Shown here one piece after another: positions 8,201 through 16,512 of a stretch of DNA of 64,000 nt. Under the pieces are notes generated by a model, which saw only the letters and a list, made by a program, of their open reading frames with translations, had not been told where the DNA came from and did not search any database. This DNA comes from Desertivirga xinjiangensis (GTDB lineage: Bacteria; Bacteroidota; Bacteroidia; Sphingobacteriales; Sphingobacteriaceae), in NCBI RefSeq assembly GCF_024436435.1, contig NZ_JAFMZP010000002.1:744001-808000 (forward strand), written 5' to 3'. How positions within the stretch are numbered: position 1 is the stretch's first letter; each line of letters begins with the position of its first letter. The position numbers and the translations under genes were made by a program.

Positions 8201-10862
8201 TGTCGATAGGATGGTTGACACCCGTAACCAGCATCTCCGAGAAACCCTTTCCTTCGGGACTGCGAAGACCGACATAACCATTGTAAACATGGTAAGGCAT
8301 AGAAACCTGGTTAATGCTGAAGTTGCCGCCCGGCTCAAACACCTTGACCATAAAATTAGCATTCAAGCGCCCCGGAGCCTGTTCTTCCACATTTATATTG
8401 GTATTCACAGCGGCAATACCGTTCTCATTCAGCTTTCCGTCGAAGACAGTTTGCAGCTGTGAACTGAACTTCCTTACTGGATCGTCAAATATGAACTGTT
8501 CAAAACCTTTGAAATTAGTTTTTTCCGGCGAAACGTAAGCATCTACCTTCGCATTAAGATTCCGGCCTGCACCACCAAACAACCACTCCGCTTTTAATAG
8601 CCCCCTGGCACTTTGAGATTTCGACAAATACGCCTGCTTAGCAAAGGACAGGTTTATCTTTAGCCTGTTAGGCATGACCGTCTCTATACGGATCCTTTTT
8701 TCAAATACGGCGCCGCCAGCTTTTATCCGGGCAGTCCAGTTGCCCGTTTGAGAGGACTGCTCCGTAGCCGTTCTGAACGTGTAAAAATTATCGACTGATC
8801 TGTTCAGGCTGATCCGTTTAAACAGTTGTCCCTGGGGCGTATATAACTCCAGGTCTACGGGATGTCCAACCGGGAGTTTGTTCTGACTGTCATCAAGAAT
8901 AAAAGAGATAAATAAAGAATCGCCCGGCCGCCATACGCCTCGTTCTGCATAAATAAATCCTTTCAAACCCTTCTGCAACTGCTCGCCGCCAACATCAAAA
9001 CGGCTTAAAGGAAGAGAGCTTCCGTCATCAAGTTTCAGATAAGCCCTTTCATCGCCCTTTTTTGCCACCAGGAGGTACGGTTTACGTTTCAAGCTTAATT
9101 GGGCCAGGCCGTCATTTCCCGAATTGGTGCTGGCTAATACCTGCTGCTGGTAGTCGAGCAATTCCAATTTCACTCCTCCAAGAGGTTCAGCAGACAGAAT
9201 ATCGGTTACGGCGATCAGCAGATTGTTGCTGCTGCCGCGTTTTGCTATAAGCCCAATGTTAGAAGCCAGGACATTTCGCGAAGCCCAGCGTTCCCGGTTG
9301 TAATACGATTTGCTGCATGGATTATTTCTTTCTTCCCAGTTATAGCCGTAAGGATAATAATTATCATAGCGACCCCAGAACTCATCGTCCTCATCAATAT
9401 TGGCCCTATAACCACCATATTCATCATTTTGCTGATCTTCTTCAGATTCGTTGCCAGCTCCACTATTCTCTGCTCCTTTGCAGGTATATACACTATACGC
9501 AGGCCTGAAACCAATGGTGATACGATAGATCGCTCCAGGTTCGGTCCGGATAAGTTTATCGATATCCAGCATAAAGCGGTTCTTTTTATGAAGGTTCAGG
9601 CTTTTATCCTCATCCAGACGGATAGTGGCCTGTTTGATCGGTTTGGCCACCTGCCTCAGTAGATTTTCACCATCGATGGTATTTTGCTGCAGGTACTGTG
9701 GGATGTTATTTTCATAGATCTTAATGATGGTAACATCCACTGCATTCAGGTTTGTCGCTTCAAAAGGCATCATCAATTTGCCTGAATGCGGCAGGATTAC
9801 GCCCTTGCCAGGGATACTCACCGAAGGTTCTGTATTTTCGAAATGCACATTAGCCGAGAAGGAGCGGGGCAGCTTTTTACTCTCAAAGTTCTCTATACCT
9901 TCATTAACAAATGTCGAGTAGTTTCCGTTCAAACGCTCACCTGGATATAATTTTACTTCGCTGCCGTTGATGGTGTAAGCAGGCATGGGCAAGGTACGTA
10001 TACCGAGTAGGCCGGTAAGATCCTGTCCGATACGGATGGGATCAGAAAACAATACTGAGATATACTGTTCTCTATCCTGTACCGGACGAAGCTCCAGTAC
10101 TTTGAACTGCCCTGCAGCCGGTACCATTACTTCTTTTGTACCTTCTCCATCTGCATTAATAGGAGCACCGTCAAAGCTTAGCAGAAGTTTTTTATCATTT
10201 GGATAACGGGTGATGTTATTTACGGTAAAAGTGTGTGTACGCGCTTCGTTGTTATGTTCCCAACTGATCCTGACCTTCCCATCATAGCTAAGCTGCAGCA
10301 TCTTTTCGATATTGCTGCTTTCCTCCGTATCGGCGGTAATGATCCTTCCGCTTAGTTTCATAATGGCTGCAGCGTTTGCCGAAGCCGAGCGCAAGCCAAG
10401 GGTTTCGATAGAAAAATCAGGCTTTATCGTAGTAAAACCAAAATTGAAAACCCTCAGGTTTTCAGGGATCTCCATAATCTCCGAAAGATTAAGGGTGGCA
10501 GTATATTCTTTATCTGGCACCAAAGCTTGTTCCGGACGAAACTCAATGGTCCGGGAATCCAACCAATAAGCCTTCCCCTTGATCTCCGGTGAAAATTCAA
10601 ACAGCTCGCCGGACGCGGGCTCATTGGTCGAGTGCAGTGTTCTTACATCTGTCGCTAGCCTTACCTTAATTGTACTACCCCGCGAGATTATACCCGTAGT
10701 ATAACTTTCAACATAACCGCTGTAGATTTCATAGTTGCTCTGCGCAATCTTTTTTTCCCGGGAACTATGGTAAAAGATAGCAATTATTGCCATTAAAAAC
10801 AGCAGGATTACGGCCAAGTTACTGCCGTGTCTGGCGAGAACGGATTTTTCAGGAGAACTCAT
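5226..10862 (-). CDS. Bacterial alpha-2-macroglobulin, thioester type
   Basis: This 1878-residue periplasmic protease-trap protein belongs to the YfhM/ECAM family. After an N-terminal hydrophobic segment (about 14-30) come an Ig-like MG-domain array, a bait region and a C-terminal thioester domain. The thioester motif PHGCVEQ is intact, with Cys1416 and Gln1419, so covalent capture of an attacking protease is expected. There is no lipobox cysteine after the hydrophobic segment. It is therefore probably held by an uncleaved anchor rather than as a lipoprotein, unlike the E. coli protein. A Tyr/Asn/Asp-rich insertion lies near residues 460-520. The stop codon overlaps the pbpC start by 4 nt, so the two form an operon. 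Confidence 0.93.
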   Translation of the reverse strand: MSSPEKSVLARHGSNLAVILLFLMAIIAIFYHSSREKKIAQSNYEIYSGYVESYTTGIISRGSTIKVRLATDVRTLHSTNEPASGELFEFSPEIKGKAYWLDSRTIEFRPEQALVPDKEYTATLNLSEIMEIPENLRVFNFGFTTIKPDFSIETLGLRSASANAAAIMKLSGRIITADTEESSNIEKMLQLSYDGKVRISWEHNNEARTHTFTVNNITRYPNDKKLLLSFDGAPINADGEGTKEVMVPAAGQFKVLELRPVQDREQYISVLFSDPIRIGQDLTGLLGIRTLPMPAYTINGSEVKLYPGERLNGNYSTFVNEGIENFESKKLPRSFSANVHFENTEPSVSIPGKGVILPHSGKLMMPFEATNLNAVDVTIIKIYENNIPQYLQQNTIDGENLLRQVAKPIKQATIRLDEDKSLNLHKKNRFMLDIDKLIRTEPGAIYRITIGFRPAYSVYTCKGAENSGAGNESEEDQQNDEYGGYRANIDEDDEFWGRYDNYYPYGYNWEERNNPCSKSYYNRERWASRNVLASNIGLIAKRGSSNNLLIAVTDILSAEPLGGVKLELLDYQQQVLASTNSGNDGLAQLSLKRKPYLLVAKKGDERAYLKLDDGSSLPLSRFDVGGEQLQKGLKGFIYAERGVWRPGDSLFISFILDDSQNKLPVGHPVDLELYTPQGQLFKRISLNRSVDNFYTFRTATEQSSQTGNWTARIKAGGAVFEKRIRIETVMPNRLKINLSFAKQAYLSKSQSARGLLKAEWLFGGAGRNLNAKVDAYVSPEKTNFKGFEQFIFDDPVRKFSSQLQTVFDGKLNENGIAAVNTNINVEEQAPGRLNANFMVKVFEPGGNFSINQVSMPYHVYNGYVGLRSPEGKGFSEMLVTGVNHPIDIVAVDAAGRLRGGSRQVEIELYKMKWQWWWDEDESAVSNFTQDEYNKLIQTASVSLNNGRGKWNLRVDEPEWGRYLIRIRDPETGHSTGKIVYIDWPNWAERMQTENPSEAAMLSFTANKDNYNVGEEIALTIPTGNAGRALISIENGSGVIKTFWIEAKKGQTQFRFRAEKEMSPNVFVNVTLLQPHSQTANDLPIRMYGIIPLEIEDPGTLLKPVISMADEIRPETNASITVSEASGKKMTYTIALVDEGLLDITNFPTPDPHAAFYAREGLGVKTWDLFDYVIGAYGGDLQRILSIGGDRQSGKGGKNPSANRFKPVVKFMGPFTSDGGKQTHRFKLPQYVGSLRAMVIAGHKSAYGFAEKMIKVKKPLMVLATLPRVLSPGEQVRLPITVFAMNSSVKNVSLELRSNMFSFPQGNRTSVAFSKPGDQLVYLDLVTRNLSGIGKLKVIAKSGKESSEFDIELDVRNPNPTITRVIEKTLEPGASVQVPFAAFGTAGTNSGTLEVSSVAPINLDKRLNYLIQYPHGCVEQITSAAFPQLYLQKLTELSEARKALAERNIKTAIARLNGYQLPDGGMAYWPGAKEADEWSTNYTGHFMLEAESNGFSLPPGYLTQWKKFQKNKAVSWAPSTLNFYGADLLQAYRLYLLALAKLPELGAMNRLREFKYLSPAAKWRLAAAYRLAGQAGIAMQLIRGLSLDVKPYKQSYGTFGSDLRDESMILETLTLLNQKKQAEGLMRSISARLSQDNWYSTQSTAYALIAIAKYCGASTAGKKLQFSYRVNKAGGTIDQNAYVWQSQLALSGLKNVAMLSNKGKNRLFVRLVLRGKPSIGQEDIPAGNPDILSMRVGYFSLAGQLIDPARIVQGTDFIAQVNISNPGKRGRYDNLALSQLFPSGWEIINTRLMDNEAIFKSSPADYRDIRDDRVNTYFGLAEGKELTYFVLLNASYTGRYYLPPTHCEGMYNAEISATVPGKWVEVVSPLPEPQSVAGK

Positions 10863-11020
10863 TGCTTTGGGTTAATTACTGGAAAAGTAGGAAGTTTTTT
10901 TATGGGAAAAAAATATATAGATCGGATGGAGAGATTATGAATGAACTACCTGTCTTACCAGTCATTCCAGTAAGCTAGCGAACGTGAGTTGCCTGTGCCA
11001 CTTTTCACGACGACAATAGT

Positions 11021-11374
11021 TACCAGCTTGAACTGCTGCATAACAAAGGTTTTCTGGTAAATGGAAACTAGTATTTCCAAGCTTGATGTGCTTCCTTCAT
11101 ATGAAGATAATAAGATCTCCCTTGAAAAACGGGCAAGGTCATACCTGCATGTAAATTACGCCCATTGTCATAGTCCTCAAGGGGTTGCTTCCGATCAAAC
11201 CCTTTCTCTTGACTACCGAACGCCTTTAGGCTCATCAGGACTGATGTTGCATCAACAGGCTATGCCCGTACGAATGAAGGTGATGGGAGAATATCATATG
11301 CCCAAGCTCGGCACAACGGTCCCGGATAGGGAAGGATTGAGTTGATAGAAAGGTATCTCAACAGCTTACGGTGA
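11021..11374 (+). pseudogene. Frameshifted C-terminal relic of a cytochrome-c-domain protein
   Basis: Three overlapping frames together read like the C-terminus of the SO2930-type family, whose members end with a cytochrome-c-like domain. The first frame (from 11021) gives YQLELLHNKGFLVNG and then hits a stop. The second (11061-11344) gives LEKRARSYLHVNYAHCHSPQG, RTPLGSSGL and MPKLGTTVPDREG and then stops at TGA. The third continues with ELIERYLNSLR to a stop at 11372-11374. Family members have a CxxCH heme motif here, but the first Cys is Tyr in this sequence (YAHCH). Two frameshifts plus loss of the heme cysteine mark it as decayed. Nothing of the N-terminal part is recognisable upstream. 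The family assignment is from memory of conserved motifs. Confidence 0.7.
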
Positions 11375-11489
11375 CACTCTGTTGCTAAAGGGAATAATTT
11401 CAATCCAATGAGGTTATTACTTCAAATTTACAAGGTGTTTTTGATTCGACCATACAGGATTATACTTTTTCAAGTCTTTCTTTCAGCAC

Positions 11490-12290
11490 TTAGTATTGTT
11501 TTAAGACTATTGTTTCCATTGAGGTTTTTTGACCCAGGGCTAAAGATACATTGGTGACTGTACTGTCCTTATATCCCTCAAGAGGAACAAATTTCACAGA
11601 ATAGTTTCCGGCTGCTAGTCCGCCAATCGTGAACCTGCCTGTTAAAAGATCAGCTACTGTACCAACGGTATCCTTTCCTGCAATGACAAGTACTTCCGGG
11701 TGGCTTGATAAAGGCAGCACAGTCCCTGAGATTAACCCGGTGGTGGCGGCCGTGATACCCCTGACTACGGGTTTTAACAGGTATTTTCCGTTGCCGGTAC
11801 TTACAATCGATTTTGCAGCATCAAAGTCGAGCAGCAGCGAGTAGGTGGCTCCTGGAACTAAGGTCGGATTGGCGGTCAGTTTGACTTTCCATCCTGACGA
11901 TTGTCCGCTTGGCGTACTCAGCGCAGATTCAACGCCGTCTACTACAATAGTGTTTTCGGAATTATTTAGAACGAGCCTGATCTCCGTAATGTCGCCGCCT
12001 GGCATTTCGCCCGAAGCGACTAATATGTCGGGATTACTGGTTCCCATCCTAAAGTCAAGGATATTAAACCTTGGGACGGTTGCAGTAAATACATAAGGTT
12101 TACCTCCTGATACCAGGACTATCTCTTTTACACTTAGATTGATCTTCTCAAAGTTTCCCGGTGCATCAGTCATCCTGATTTGAACCCTGGAAGTTCCTGA
12201 AAAAGATGTTTCATTATTTTTTTGGCAAGCGGTGAAGGTGCTGATCCCTAGCACCGCTGCAACTGTAAAGTATAAGAATTTCTTTTGCAT
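11490..12290 (-). CDS. DUF4382 domain lipoprotein
   Basis: This is a 266-residue exported lipoprotein of unknown function. The start is set at the ATG at 12290 (MQKKFLYF), because a hydrophobic signal peptide and a lipobox ending TFTAC follow at once; nine codons lie upstream in frame without support. The region SRVQIRMTDAPGNFEKINL is the characteristic opening of DUF4382. It predicts a beta-sandwich, and the C-terminal third resembles an extra carboxypeptidase-regulatory-like beta domain. The protein probably sits on the outer membrane. The gene is monocistronic and divergent from the Lys-rich protein gene. Confidence 0.8.
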   Translation of the reverse strand: MQKKFLYFTVAAVLGISTFTACQKNNETSFSGTSRVQIRMTDAPGNFEKINLSVKEIVLVSGGKPYVFTATVPRFNILDFRMGTSNPDILVASGEMPGGDITEIRLVLNNSENTIVVDGVESALSTPSGQSSGWKVKLTANPTLVPGATYSLLLDFDAAKSIVSTGNGKYLLKPVVRGITAATTGLISGTVLPLSSHPEVLVIAGKDTVGTVADLLTGRFTIGGLAAGNYSVKFVPLEGYKDSTVTNVSLALGQKTSMETIVLKQY

Positions 12291-12439
12291 AAATTGTCGA
12301 TTTAAAGTGAGACTCAAAAGTGCTTTCAGAACATGAAATGATGGTGATGTTTAAGATTTATTTTTCGACAAAACTTCATGTGAATTTCATGTGGGCCGCC
12401 GAATTTTGTAGGAACCGTCGCGGTCTCCAATACAAATGT

Positions 12440-12447
12440 TATTTTTG
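12440..12447 (+). promoter_or_regulatory. Bacteroidota -7 element TATTTTTG
   Basis: An exact TAnnTTTG match lies only 4 nt before the ATG at 12452. No -33 TTTG was found at 17-23 bp. If functional, it would give a nearly leaderless transcript for the Lys-rich gene and the operon behind it. Confidence 0.35.
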
Positions 12448-12451
12448 CAGC

Positions 12452-12772
12452 ATGGGCAGCTCGTTCATTTTCAAAGCATGTTTAATATTCCTATCGATCC
12501 AGAAGGTTTCAATACCTTCTTTGGCTGCTCAACCTTTGATGTTTGCATTTAACGTGACAGAGCAACAAGAAAAAAAAGAACTGGACGAGAAAAAGCAGGA
12601 GGATAAAAAAACACAAAAGAAAGATAAGCAGGAGCCCAAAGCGGATGCTAAGAAACCAGATATAAAAGAGGTGCCCAAGGCTAGAAGACAGTCGCGACCA
12701 AAAGTGGTTACTAAGCCTGATGTGAAAGTCAAGCCTGTCAAAATTAGCCGGCCTAAAATTAAAAAACCTTAA
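12452..12772 (+). CDS. Small secreted Lys/Glu-rich protein, function unknown
   Basis: This predicted protein of 106 residues was not recognised. From the ATG at 12452 it has a hydrophobic N-terminus ending near SLAAQ, which looks like a signal peptide. The rest is a low-complexity, highly charged tail dominated by Lys, Glu, Asp and Pro, with repeated KKQ/KKD and KPD/KPV units. Such tails are often extended rods, as in the TonB linker, but no TonB box or C-terminal domain is present. It lies 9 bp before the outer-membrane barrel gene and heads a four-gene run with a two-component system. The frame is open upstream to 12320, but that part lacks signal-peptide character. Confidence 0.55.
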   Translation: MGSSFIFKACLIFLSIQKVSIPSLAAQPLMFAFNVTEQQEKKELDEKKQEDKKTQKKDKQEPKADAKKPDIKEVPKARRQSRPKVVTKPDVKVKPVKISRPKIKKP

Positions 12773-12781
12773 TGTTAATAG

Positions 12782-13657
12782 ATGAAATCTACATTCCTTC
12801 TGTTAATCACATTTCTGGGTTCGCTGCAATTATGGGCGCAACAGGACACTATAAGTAAAAAAACGACCCTTACTGCGGCCATAGTATACAATAGTGATGT
12901 GAGTTATTATGGTCAGTCTACGAATGAGGAAATGCCTTATATTCTGCTGAATGCTACATTAAGGCTTCCGGCTGGCGTTTACTTTTCTGCCGGATCTTAC
13001 AAGCTGTTCAACTACGGCTCAGGCATTTCGGCAGCCGACCTCGGACTGGGTTTTGACTACGATATTAACGATCAACTTAGTTTTGGCCTTGGTTATTCGC
13101 GTTCTTTTTTTCCCTCAAATTCGCCATTATTACAGGCGTCCAATGAAAATAATCTTAATTTTTCAGCTACATATACCTCACTTTTCTTTAAAACTGACTT
13201 AAATGCCGATTATGCTTTTGGTCAGCAAAGCGATGTCTTTTTAAGCCTGGACACTTCCAGGGAGGTTATTTTAGGCAATTTTTTTAGCGATAAAAATGAA
13301 TTCTATATAGAACCGGCAATAGAAATAGTGGCTGGCAGCAGATCTTTTTACCAGACATACACCATTGCCAAAGGAAAACGTGACAAGGAAAAAGGCAAAG
13401 GCCTTAAGTCTCCTGGTAACTCTGGCAATTCTGGTAATTCAGGCAAGTCAGGATCATCTGCAGCAGAAAGTACTATTACCAGGGAATCCAGGGACTTCAA
13501 TCTTTTGTCTTACAATTTTAAATTGCCCCTTAGCCTTAGCAGGGCCAATTACATTACAGAATTGAGTTATCAATTTTCAGTATTGGGCCGTAAGGCGGAA
13601 GAAGAACTAAAAAAGCAGCAATCCTATTTTGGGCTTGCATTTTACTACCAGTTTTAA
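12782..13657 (+). CDS. Predicted outer-membrane beta-barrel protein
   Basis: This 291-residue protein has a clear signal peptide (MKSTFLLL to LWAQ). The mature part alternates polar and hydrophobic residues with many aromatic residues and ends in YYQF, with the terminal Phe typical of outer-membrane barrels. A flexible insertion of GNSGNSG repeats rich in Gly, Ser and Lys lies near residues 205-225 and probably forms a surface or periplasmic loop. No enzymatic motif is visible. It sits between the Lys-rich protein and the response regulator, with gaps of 9 and 6 bp, so it is probably co-expressed with them. The substrate is unknown. Confidence 0.7.
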   Translation: MKSTFLLLITFLGSLQLWAQQDTISKKTTLTAAIVYNSDVSYYGQSTNEEMPYILLNATLRLPAGVYFSAGSYKLFNYGSGISAADLGLGFDYDINDQLSFGLGYSRSFFPSNSPLLQASNENNLNFSATYTSLFFKTDLNADYAFGQQSDVFLSLDTSREVILGNFFSDKNEFYIEPAIEIVAGSRSFYQTYTIAKGKRDKEKGKGLKSPGNSGNSGNSGKSGSSAAESTITRESRDFNLLSYNFKLPLSLSRANYITELSYQFSVLGRKAEEELKKQQSYFGLAFYYQF

Positions 13658-13663
13658 AGTGCT

Positions 13664-14338
13664 ATGAAAGTATTAATTATTGAGGACGAAAAAACACTGG
13701 CTTATGAAATGGAAGCCTTTCTGAAAAAAAGCTTTTATGTATGCGACCTTGCGCACAGCTTCAGATCGGGGGTAGAACAACTAGAACTGAATCAGTATGA
13801 TTTTGTTTTAATCGATCTGAGCCTGCCAGATGGCGATGGTCTGGACGTTTTAAAACATGCAAAGAAGAGTAATCCTGGCGCCGCTTATATTATCATTACA
13901 GCGCGAACTAACTTGAAAGACAGGGTAAGCGGACTTGACCTGGGGGCCGATGATTACCTTGCAAAGCCTTTTTATCTGTTAGAGCTTCAGTCGAGGATGC
14001 AAGCTATAGCCCGTCGTAAGTTCAATATCACGGAGGAGGCGATTTCGATTGGTGAATTCCAGGTAGACATCCAAAACAGGTTGGTCACTTGTGATGGGCA
14101 GTCAATTGAATTCTCCCGAAAGGAATTTGATCTTCTAAGTTATCTTTTGCTGCACAAGAATCGTGTACTTACTCGTGCACAGCTTAGTGAGCACATTTGG
14201 GGAACGTTTGTGAATGATGATTATGACTCGAATTATATCGATGCACATATCAAAAATATTCGCAAAAAGCTAAATGCCTGCGGAAGTACCGAATGGCTGG
14301 AAACTGTAAGAGGGGTAGGTTACCGAATTAGAAAGTGA
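13664..14338 (+). CDS. OmpR-family response regulator
   Basis: This is a DNA-binding response regulator of 224 residues. The receiver domain (1-120) has the acidic pair Glu7/Asp8, the phospho-acceptor Asp51 in LIDLSLPDGDG and the conserved Lys in LAKPF. The C-terminal winged-helix domain (about 125-223) has the usual RVLTRAQLSEHIWG and ending YIDAHIKNIRKKL, VRGVGYRI. The stop is followed after 1 nt by the histidine kinase start, so the two form a pair. Its targets probably include the barrel and Lys-rich genes just upstream, but no operator could be identified. Confidence 0.92.
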   Translation: MKVLIIEDEKTLAYEMEAFLKKSFYVCDLAHSFRSGVEQLELNQYDFVLIDLSLPDGDGLDVLKHAKKSNPGAAYIIITARTNLKDRVSGLDLGADDYLAKPFYLLELQSRMQAIARRKFNITEEAISIGEFQVDIQNRLVTCDGQSIEFSRKEFDLLSYLLLHKNRVLTRAQLSEHIWGTFVNDDYDSNYIDAHIKNIRKKLNACGSTEWLETVRGVGYRIRK

Positions 14339-14339
14339 T

Positions 14340-15650
14340 ATGAAGCTGTCTACCAAACTCACGCTTTTTATTACCGGGTCTAAGTTGGTCATCGTGCTGC
14401 TTTTTGTGGCGGCCTTGCCTATACTTGTAAAGGAGATAGCCTCGCAGTACACCAATTATACATTGAAACAGCAACGTTCGAAGGTATTGTCTATTGTAAA
14501 AAAAAATGGCCTGGATTATTACCTGCAGGGTGAGGAAAACTATGGCAGCTACACCTTACTGAAAGAAGAGTTCATCGCTTTTCTTCCGGTGAAAACCGGA
14601 TTTAGTTTAGATACGATTAAGGATGCTCAACGACTGATTGAAGGTGATACTTTAAGTTACCGAGTGCTTAGCCATACCTTCAAAAACAAGCAGAAAACCT
14701 ATTTGCTTGAAATTGGTAAAACAACCGCAAGTATCCACCAGTATAATAAGCCCTTGCAGCGTTTCGCCTTATATGTACTCATTACCTTAATTGTGATGAC
14801 AGTGCTGATTGATCTCACCTTTATACGGCTTATTCTTAGACCTCTCGGAAGTATCATCAAGACAAGGCTTGTAAACAGGGTGTTTCCATTTGATGTGGAA
14901 CAAAAGCGAATTCAAACCAACACAACAGATTTCAAATACCTGGATGAATCACTCCTGCTTTTGATGGACCAGATCAATGAGGCCTTTTATAAAGAGCGTG
15001 AATTTACTTCGAATGCTTCTCATGAGCTGATGACGCCCATCAGTATTTTACAGAACAAGCTGGAAAATTTTCTGGCTGAGGAAGGTTTAGATGCTAATCA
15101 GTCTGTCGCCGTAGTGGAAATGATGAAGACGGTTGACCGGTTGAAGAAGATCACTAGTTCCTTATTGCTCATCTCCCGGATTGAAAATGAACAATATATC
15201 AGGAAGGAAGAGCTGAGGCCTATGGAGTTATTTCAGGAAATTGTCGACGAGATCAGGCACCGGCTGGAAGAGAAGAACATCAGCATTTCCCTCGATATTT
15301 CCCCAGACGCTCTTCTTAAGGATGTAAACAGAAATCTTCTATTCCAATTATTTTTCAACCTGATTCATAATGCTATCAAATTCAACCGGCAGGATGGCAG
15401 GATTTTTATCAAAGGAGGAAGATCGAATGATGGCAAGTATTACATACATATAAGTGATACTGGAATTGGAATCCCCAAGGAGGACCTCCCTTTTATTTTC
15501 GACCGCTTTATGAAAACCAATCTTGCTGCCCAGGTTGGGTATGGGTTGGGACTCGCTATTGTAAAAAGCATCGCGATCTATCATCGAATCCAAATAACAG
15601 CGGAATCCGAACCTGGGAAGGGTACGACTTTTAAGTTGAGGTTTAATTAG
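14340..15650 (+). CDS. Sensor histidine kinase
   Basis: This is an inner-membrane histidine kinase of 436 residues and the partner of the preceding response regulator. Two membrane helices (about 8-30 and 142-163) enclose a periplasmic sensor region of about 110 residues with no recognised fold. The DHp domain has the phospho-acceptor His228 in NASHELMTP. The ATPase domain shows the N-box (LIHNAIKFN), G1 (DTGIGIP) and G2 (GYGLGLAIVK). All key residues are present, so it should be active. The signal is unknown; the link to an outer-membrane barrel suggests envelope state or a nutrient. Confidence 0.92.
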   Translation: MKLSTKLTLFITGSKLVIVLLFVAALPILVKEIASQYTNYTLKQQRSKVLSIVKKNGLDYYLQGEENYGSYTLLKEEFIAFLPVKTGFSLDTIKDAQRLIEGDTLSYRVLSHTFKNKQKTYLLEIGKTTASIHQYNKPLQRFALYVLITLIVMTVLIDLTFIRLILRPLGSIIKTRLVNRVFPFDVEQKRIQTNTTDFKYLDESLLLLMDQINEAFYKEREFTSNASHELMTPISILQNKLENFLAEEGLDANQSVAVVEMMKTVDRLKKITSSLLLISRIENEQYIRKEELRPMELFQEIVDEIRHRLEEKNISISLDISPDALLKDVNRNLLFQLFFNLIHNAIKFNRQDGRIFIKGGRSNDGKYYIHISDTGIGIPKEDLPFIFDRFMKTNLAAQVGYGLGLAIVKSIAIYHRIQITAESEPGKGTTFKLRFN

Positions 15651-15690
15651 CGCATTTGAGATTTAATAAATTTGGTTAGTACAAATAAAA

Positions 15691-15864
15691 ATGATTATGA
15701 AAATTATAAACGTATTGGTAGCAGCGCTACTTGTGGCTTTTCTTGGTTCTTGTTACCCTACTCAGACCGCTGGCAATAGTGGGAAACGGCCGCCTGGGCA
15801 GGTAAAAAAGGCTACTGGTTCAAAATCGGCAAAGCCTTATGCTCCTGGTCAGCGGAAGAAGTAA
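15691..15864 (+). CDS. Tiny lipoprotein with PPGQ/APGQ motifs
   Basis: This 57-residue protein starts MIMKIINV (an ATG two codons later is equally possible). It has a hydrophobic signal and a lipobox ending AFLGSC. The mature peptide is only about 37 residues, very basic, and contains GKRPPGQVKK and KPYAPGQRKK. Small lipoproteins with PPGQxKK and APGQ motifs occur in many Bacteroidota as I recall, without an assigned role. The gene lies 40 bp after the histidine kinase and may be part of the same transcription unit. Confidence 0.6.
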   Translation: MIMKIINVLVAALLVAFLGSCYPTQTAGNSGKRPPGQVKKATGSKSAKPYAPGQRKK

Positions 15865-16263
15865 GAAGAAGTAAATAAAAGCAGTTTATAAGCGATACAA
15901 CTAAACAGGGTAAATGACTTGCAGTTCAAGTTGTTTACCCAGCTTAGAACGATACTTACAAGCGGAGTGTTGTTAAGGACTTCACCGTGATATTGCTGAA
16001 TGAAGCATCGATTCTTTCCCCCTGAAGGATATGCCCCAATTGTTATTCTTCTATAAAACCATTAGGAAGGAAATCACCAGATATATTATTTGGACCTTTT
16101 CCTGCTGGAATGACACCTAGCACTTCCAGATACTTTGCCGCAAACGTAGTTAAAAGTAAGGTACCTCCCTTAGAACGAAAAGAAGCAGTTCACCAATCAT
16201 CCTTTCAACGGCATTCAGCAAAATGCTACTTTCAAAAATTTACTTATTCGGAAAAATGTATTT
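15865..16263. other. Region without a confident gene
   Basis: No convincing intact gene was seen here. The only protein-like stretch is a short minus-strand frame at 16043-16174, listed separately as a possible relic. The DNA is otherwise ordinary intergenic sequence. Confidence 0.5.
16043..16174 (-). pseudogene. Possible relic of an unidentified gene (C-terminal end)
   Basis: On the minus strand 43 codons end in TAA at 16043 and read like real protein: KGGTLLLTTFAAKYLEVLG, then VIPAGKGPNNISGDFLPNG and FIEE. The frame is broken upstream by a stop, and no start codon with an upstream domain exists. A neighbouring frame (MIGELLLFVLREVPYF) could be a frameshifted continuation. I do not recognise the family, and the stretch could also be chance. 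Confidence 0.25.
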
Positions 16264-16499
16264 TGCAGCAAAATGTGTTAAGGTCTGTGCAGTCTGATAC
16301 GGAAACTACGCTCGAAGATTTAAAGTTTAGAATACAAGAATATAGGTCGTTGTCGAGTGAGCAGTTGACCATTAATTTAGGGTGGTTTAAAAGAAACGTG
16401 AAGCCTCTTGCAGATTCACTAACGATCAAATTAAATCTTAATTCAGACAATCCGTATAGCAATTTACTGGGTTTGCCTGCAGTAAATTTAGTTGGGTAA
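16264..16499 (+). CDS. Short hypothetical protein, doubtful
   Basis: An open frame of about 78 codons with a plausible composition, including LEDLKFRIQEYRSLSSEQL and a hydrophobic-polar C-terminus ending LVG. There is no ATG near its protein-like part; a TTG at 16264 or GTG at 16276 would have to serve, or the frame starts further up at the ATG at 16110 through less protein-like sequence. A -7-like TATTTTG sits just before it. Not recognised. Confidence 0.3.
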
Positions 16500-16512
16500 G
16501 TCTATGCTGGCG

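Noticed and set aside
7407-8462. A 351-codon plus-strand frame opposite the alpha-2-macroglobulin gene
   Set aside because: It lies wholly within the strongly supported alpha-2-macroglobulin gene, has no domain or signal, and is explained by codon-position bias of the real gene.
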